A DNA stretch of 64,000 bases, from contig NZ_VFMJ01000001.1 in assembly GCF_006715005.1 (NCBI RefSeq), positions 3,534,001 to 3,598,000 on the forward strand, read 5' to 3'. Below are positions 58,522-64,000 of the stretch, in pieces (position 1 is the stretch's first letter; each line of letters begins with the position of its first letter). This DNA is from Serratia marcescens (GTDB lineage Bacteria > Pseudomonadota > Gammaproteobacteria > Enterobacterales > Enterobacteriaceae). A model generated the notes under the pieces. That model made no database searches and had not been told where the DNA came from. It saw nothing but the letters and a program-made list of their open reading frames with translations. The translations under genes were made by a program, and so were the position numbers.

Positions 58522-59325
58522 TTAATCCCAGTTTGGCGCCAGGCCTTCCGGGCTAACCAGACGGCCGTTGCACTCCAGTGCGGCGATCTGCGCCATATCT
58601 TCGTCAGTCAGCGTCAGTTGCTGCGCCAACAGGTTGCTCGCCAGGTTTTCACGCTTGGTCGAGGATGGAATAACCGCATAGCCCAGCTTCAGTGCCCAAG
58701 CCAGGACAACCTGTGCAGGGGTCGCATTGTGACGTGCGGCGATGCTTTTGATCGTTTCATCCTGCAGCGCTTTGCCATAGGCCAACGTCATGTAAGAAGT
58801 GATGGCGATGCCATGCTGCTGCGCGAATGCTACCACCTTACGGTTCTGCAAGAACGGTGACAACTCGATTTGGTTGGTGGCGATTTCATCGGCGCCAATC
58901 GCGTCAATCGCTTGCTGCATCAAATCGATGGTGAAGTTAGATACGCCAATTTGGCGAGTCAGCCCCAGCTTTTTCGCTTCCAGCAGCTCAGCCATAAACT
59001 CGGCAACCGACACTTCATCGTTGGGTGACGGCCAGTGGATCAGCGTCAGATCAACGTAGGACGTTTGCAGTTTTTTCAGGCTTTCTTGCAGGCTTGGGAT
59101 CAACGTGCCTTTCGCCAGGTTCGCGATCCAAATCTTGGTGGTGATGAACAGGTCTTCACGTTTCACGCCGCTGGCAGCGATAGCCTGGCCAACAGCCGCT
59201 TCGTTTTCATAGATCTGTGCGGTATCGATAGTGCGATAGCCCAGCTCGAGTGCGGTGCTGACAGAATCGATAACAACCTGATCCTGAAGGCGGAAAGTAC
59301 CTAAACCAAATGCAGGGATGCTCAT
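58522..59325 (-). CDS. dkgB: 2,5-diketo-D-gluconate reductase B (aldo-keto reductase)
   Basis: 267 residues, as in E. coli; the start [16 protein letters not shown] at 59325 is preferred to the five-codon extension. The catalytic tetrad is visible: Asp and Tyr in [13 protein letters not shown], Lys in TTKIWI, His in LTLIHWPSP. It reduces 2,5-diketogluconate and methylglyoxal with NADPH. It lies next to the ribosomal operon as in E. coli (rrnH). Confidence 0.95.
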   Translation of the reverse strand: MSIPAFGLGTFRLQDQVVIDSVSTALELGYRTIDTAQIYENEAAVGQAIAASGVKREDLFITTKIWIANLAKGTLIPSLQESLKKLQTSYVDLTLIHWPSPNDEVSVAEFMAELLEAKKLGLTRQIGVSNFTIDLMQQAIDAIGADEIATNQIELSPFLQNRKVVAFAQQHGIAITSYMTLAYGKALQDETIKSIAARHNATPAQVVLAWALKLGYAVIPSSTKRENLASNLLAQQLTLTDEDMAQIAALECNGRLVSPEGLAPNWD

Positions 59326-59501
59326 AATGTTTTCTCTCATTAACGGGTAGATGCGGTATGAGGAAGATTATGGCAACTTTTTTATTGATCAAAAACGCCT
59401 GGTTCGGCATAAGACTTTTGATCTAAAGGCAACAATATGGAGAAAGCAAGGCTGTCAGGAGGGACAATTCCAGCCTGAGAAGCGCAAAATTCAGATATGA
59501 A

Positions 59502-59529
59502 AAAGCCCTGAGTCAGAGACTCAGGGCTT
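59502..59529 (-). terminator. Terminator of the ribosomal operon
   Basis: AAGCCCTGAGTC-AGAG-ACTCAGGGCTT with TTTTT next on the minus strand, 10 bases beyond the last tRNA. Confidence 0.92.
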
Positions 59530-59539
59530 ATCAATTAAG

Positions 59540-59616
59540 TGGCGGAACGGACGGGGCTCGAACCCGCGACCCCCTGCGTGACAGGCAGGTATTCTAACCA
59601 ACTGAACTACCGCTCC
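59540..59616 (-). tRNA. aspU: tRNA-Asp (GTC), distal in the ribosomal operon
   Basis: 77 nt, the same sequence as the tRNA at 50742-50818 as far as I can compare (GGAGCGGTAGTTCAGTTGG, CCTGTCACG, encoded CCA). It follows 5S rRNA, as aspU does in E. coli rrnH. Confidence 0.97.
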
Positions 59617-59708
59617 ACCGATTCTTTTACGTTGCATCTCTCGATGCCGGCAAATTCGCGCTCTGCGATTTGCGCATTACCAGTCGTCACACTGATAACG
59701 TTTATTTG

Positions 59709-59828
59709 ATGCCTGGCAGTGTCCTACTCTCGCATGGGGAGACCCCACACTACCATCGGCGCTACGGCGTTTCACTTCTGAGTTCGGCATGGGGTCAGGT
59801 GGGACCACCGCGCTATTGCCGCCAGGCA
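59709..59828 (-). rRNA. rrf: 5S ribosomal RNA
   Basis: 120 nt. Read on the minus strand it begins TGCCTGGCGGCAATAGCGCG and ends CTGCCAGGCAT; the central GGTCCCACCTGACCCCATGC is typical. It follows 23S by about 107 bases. Confidence 0.97.
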
Positions 59829-59935
59829 AATTCTGTTTCATTCCAACCGCGCCACTCTCGTGCCGCCATCAGAACCAATCTCGGAACTTCGCTGAAAATC
59901 TCTCTAAAAACACCTTCGGTGTTGTAAGGTTAAGC

Positions 59936-62833
<2,898 letters not shown>

Positions 62834-62968
62834 TCACAACCCGAAGATGTTTCCATCGTTCGCGCTGCAAACATTTGAGAGACTCTATGACAGGTTACTC
62901 TTCATCCCAATACATCTACGGAGGGATAAATTTCAGCCGTCATGTTTCAATTTTCAGCTTGTTCCAGA

Positions 62969-62981
62969 TTGTTAAAGAGCA
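62969..62981 (-). promoter_or_regulatory. boxA antitermination element in the 16S-23S spacer
   Basis: TGCTCTTTAACAA on the minus strand, between tRNA-Glu and 23S. It is the boxA sequence of enterobacterial rrn spacers that recruits NusB/NusE for antitermination. Confidence 0.75.
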
Positions 62982-63067
62982 ATATCTTAAACATGACTCG
63001 CAAGTCATCTTTAAGATTTTTTCGGTCTGTTGTGACCGGTGATAATGTCTTTCACTCATTATCGGAA

Positions 63068-63143
63068 TGGCGTCCCCAAGGGGATTCGAACCCCTGTTAC
63101 AGCCGTGAAAGGGCAGTGTCCTAGGCCTCTAGACGATGGGGAC
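63068..63143 (-). tRNA. gltT: tRNA-Glu (TTC) in the 16S-23S spacer
   Basis: 76 nt with encoded CCA. It begins GTCCCCATCGTCTAGAGGCC on the minus strand; the anticodon loop CCTTTCACGG gives TTC; the T-arm is GGTTCGAATCC. The spacer thus carries Glu rather than Ile-Ala, unlike E. coli rrnH. The symbol is by analogy with other spacer Glu tRNAs. Confidence 0.95.
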
Positions 63144-63282
63144 ACGAAAATCCGATTAAACTGAATAACTTAATCGGTTCGTATCAGCATGAATGACTCA
63201 TGGCATCAACAGGTAGCGCTTTGCTCGTTACTTTTCATCAGACAATCTGTGTGAGCACGCCACTCGAACTAATATCTTTAGG

Positions 63283-64000
<718 letters not shown>

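Overview
The window is a chromosomal segment of a GC-rich enterobacterium, most likely a Serratia of the marcescens/ureilytica complex. That is an inference from gene content and protein similarity recalled from memory, not from a search. The backbone follows, in reverse, the Escherichia coli 5-minute region: thrW-proA-proB-crl-frsA-gpt-pepD-dinB, then dpaA(yafK)-yafJ-gmhA-fadE, then yafV, aspV, dnaQ/rnhA-yafS-gloB-mltD-yafD-yafC-dkgB and an rrnH-like ribosomal operon. Several E. coli backbone genes are absent: phoE between crl and proB, ivy next to fadE, and yafNOP/prfH next to dinB. In their place the window carries extra modules.

Left part (1-16.5 kb). A cluster of unrecognised membrane-anchored proteins (1-4.2 kb, first gene cut by the window edge) is followed by a Met-rich exported protein, a TM2 protein and tRNA-Thr (thrW). 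Proline biosynthesis (proBA) and housekeeping genes run to dinB, which has a perfect LexA box. Next come a frameshifted GDPD-like gene and a short accessory locus. That locus holds a HEMSH zinc-metalloprotease-like protein next to a lipoprotein, the layout of an orphan type VI effector/immunity pair.

Centre (16-29 kb). The nqrABCDEF-apbE-nqrM operon encodes the sodium-translocating NADH:quinone reductase and two maturation factors. It is followed by dpaA, yafJ, gmhA and fadE (with a FadR-like site). A chromosomal hok/mok/sok type I toxin locus, too short to show as a long open frame, follows fadE.

Accessory metabolism (29-50.7 kb). A Yersinia-type urease operon ureABCEFGD continues into a urea transporter and a nickel transporter. 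A complete methionine-salvage set (mtnK, mtnA, mtnDCB, mtnE, omega-amidase) is arranged around two MetJ-type operators. Two purine-catabolic genes (ureidoglycine-glyoxylate aminotransferase, allantoate amidohydrolase) sit next to an RpiR regulator. An aerobactin-type receptor (iutA) is divergent from a siderophore-interacting reductase, with no aerobactin biosynthesis genes here. Urease and the purine genes both release ammonia from nitrogenous waste.

Right part (50.7-64 kb). aspV tRNA, dnaQ/rnhA, yafS, gloB, mltD and yafD are followed by an MFS efflux gene frameshifted at a run of eight G, then yafC and dkgB. The window ends in a ribosomal operon read right to left: 16S (partial) - tRNA-Glu - 23S - 5S - tRNA-Asp. 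No CRISPR array, insertion sequence or integrase was seen.
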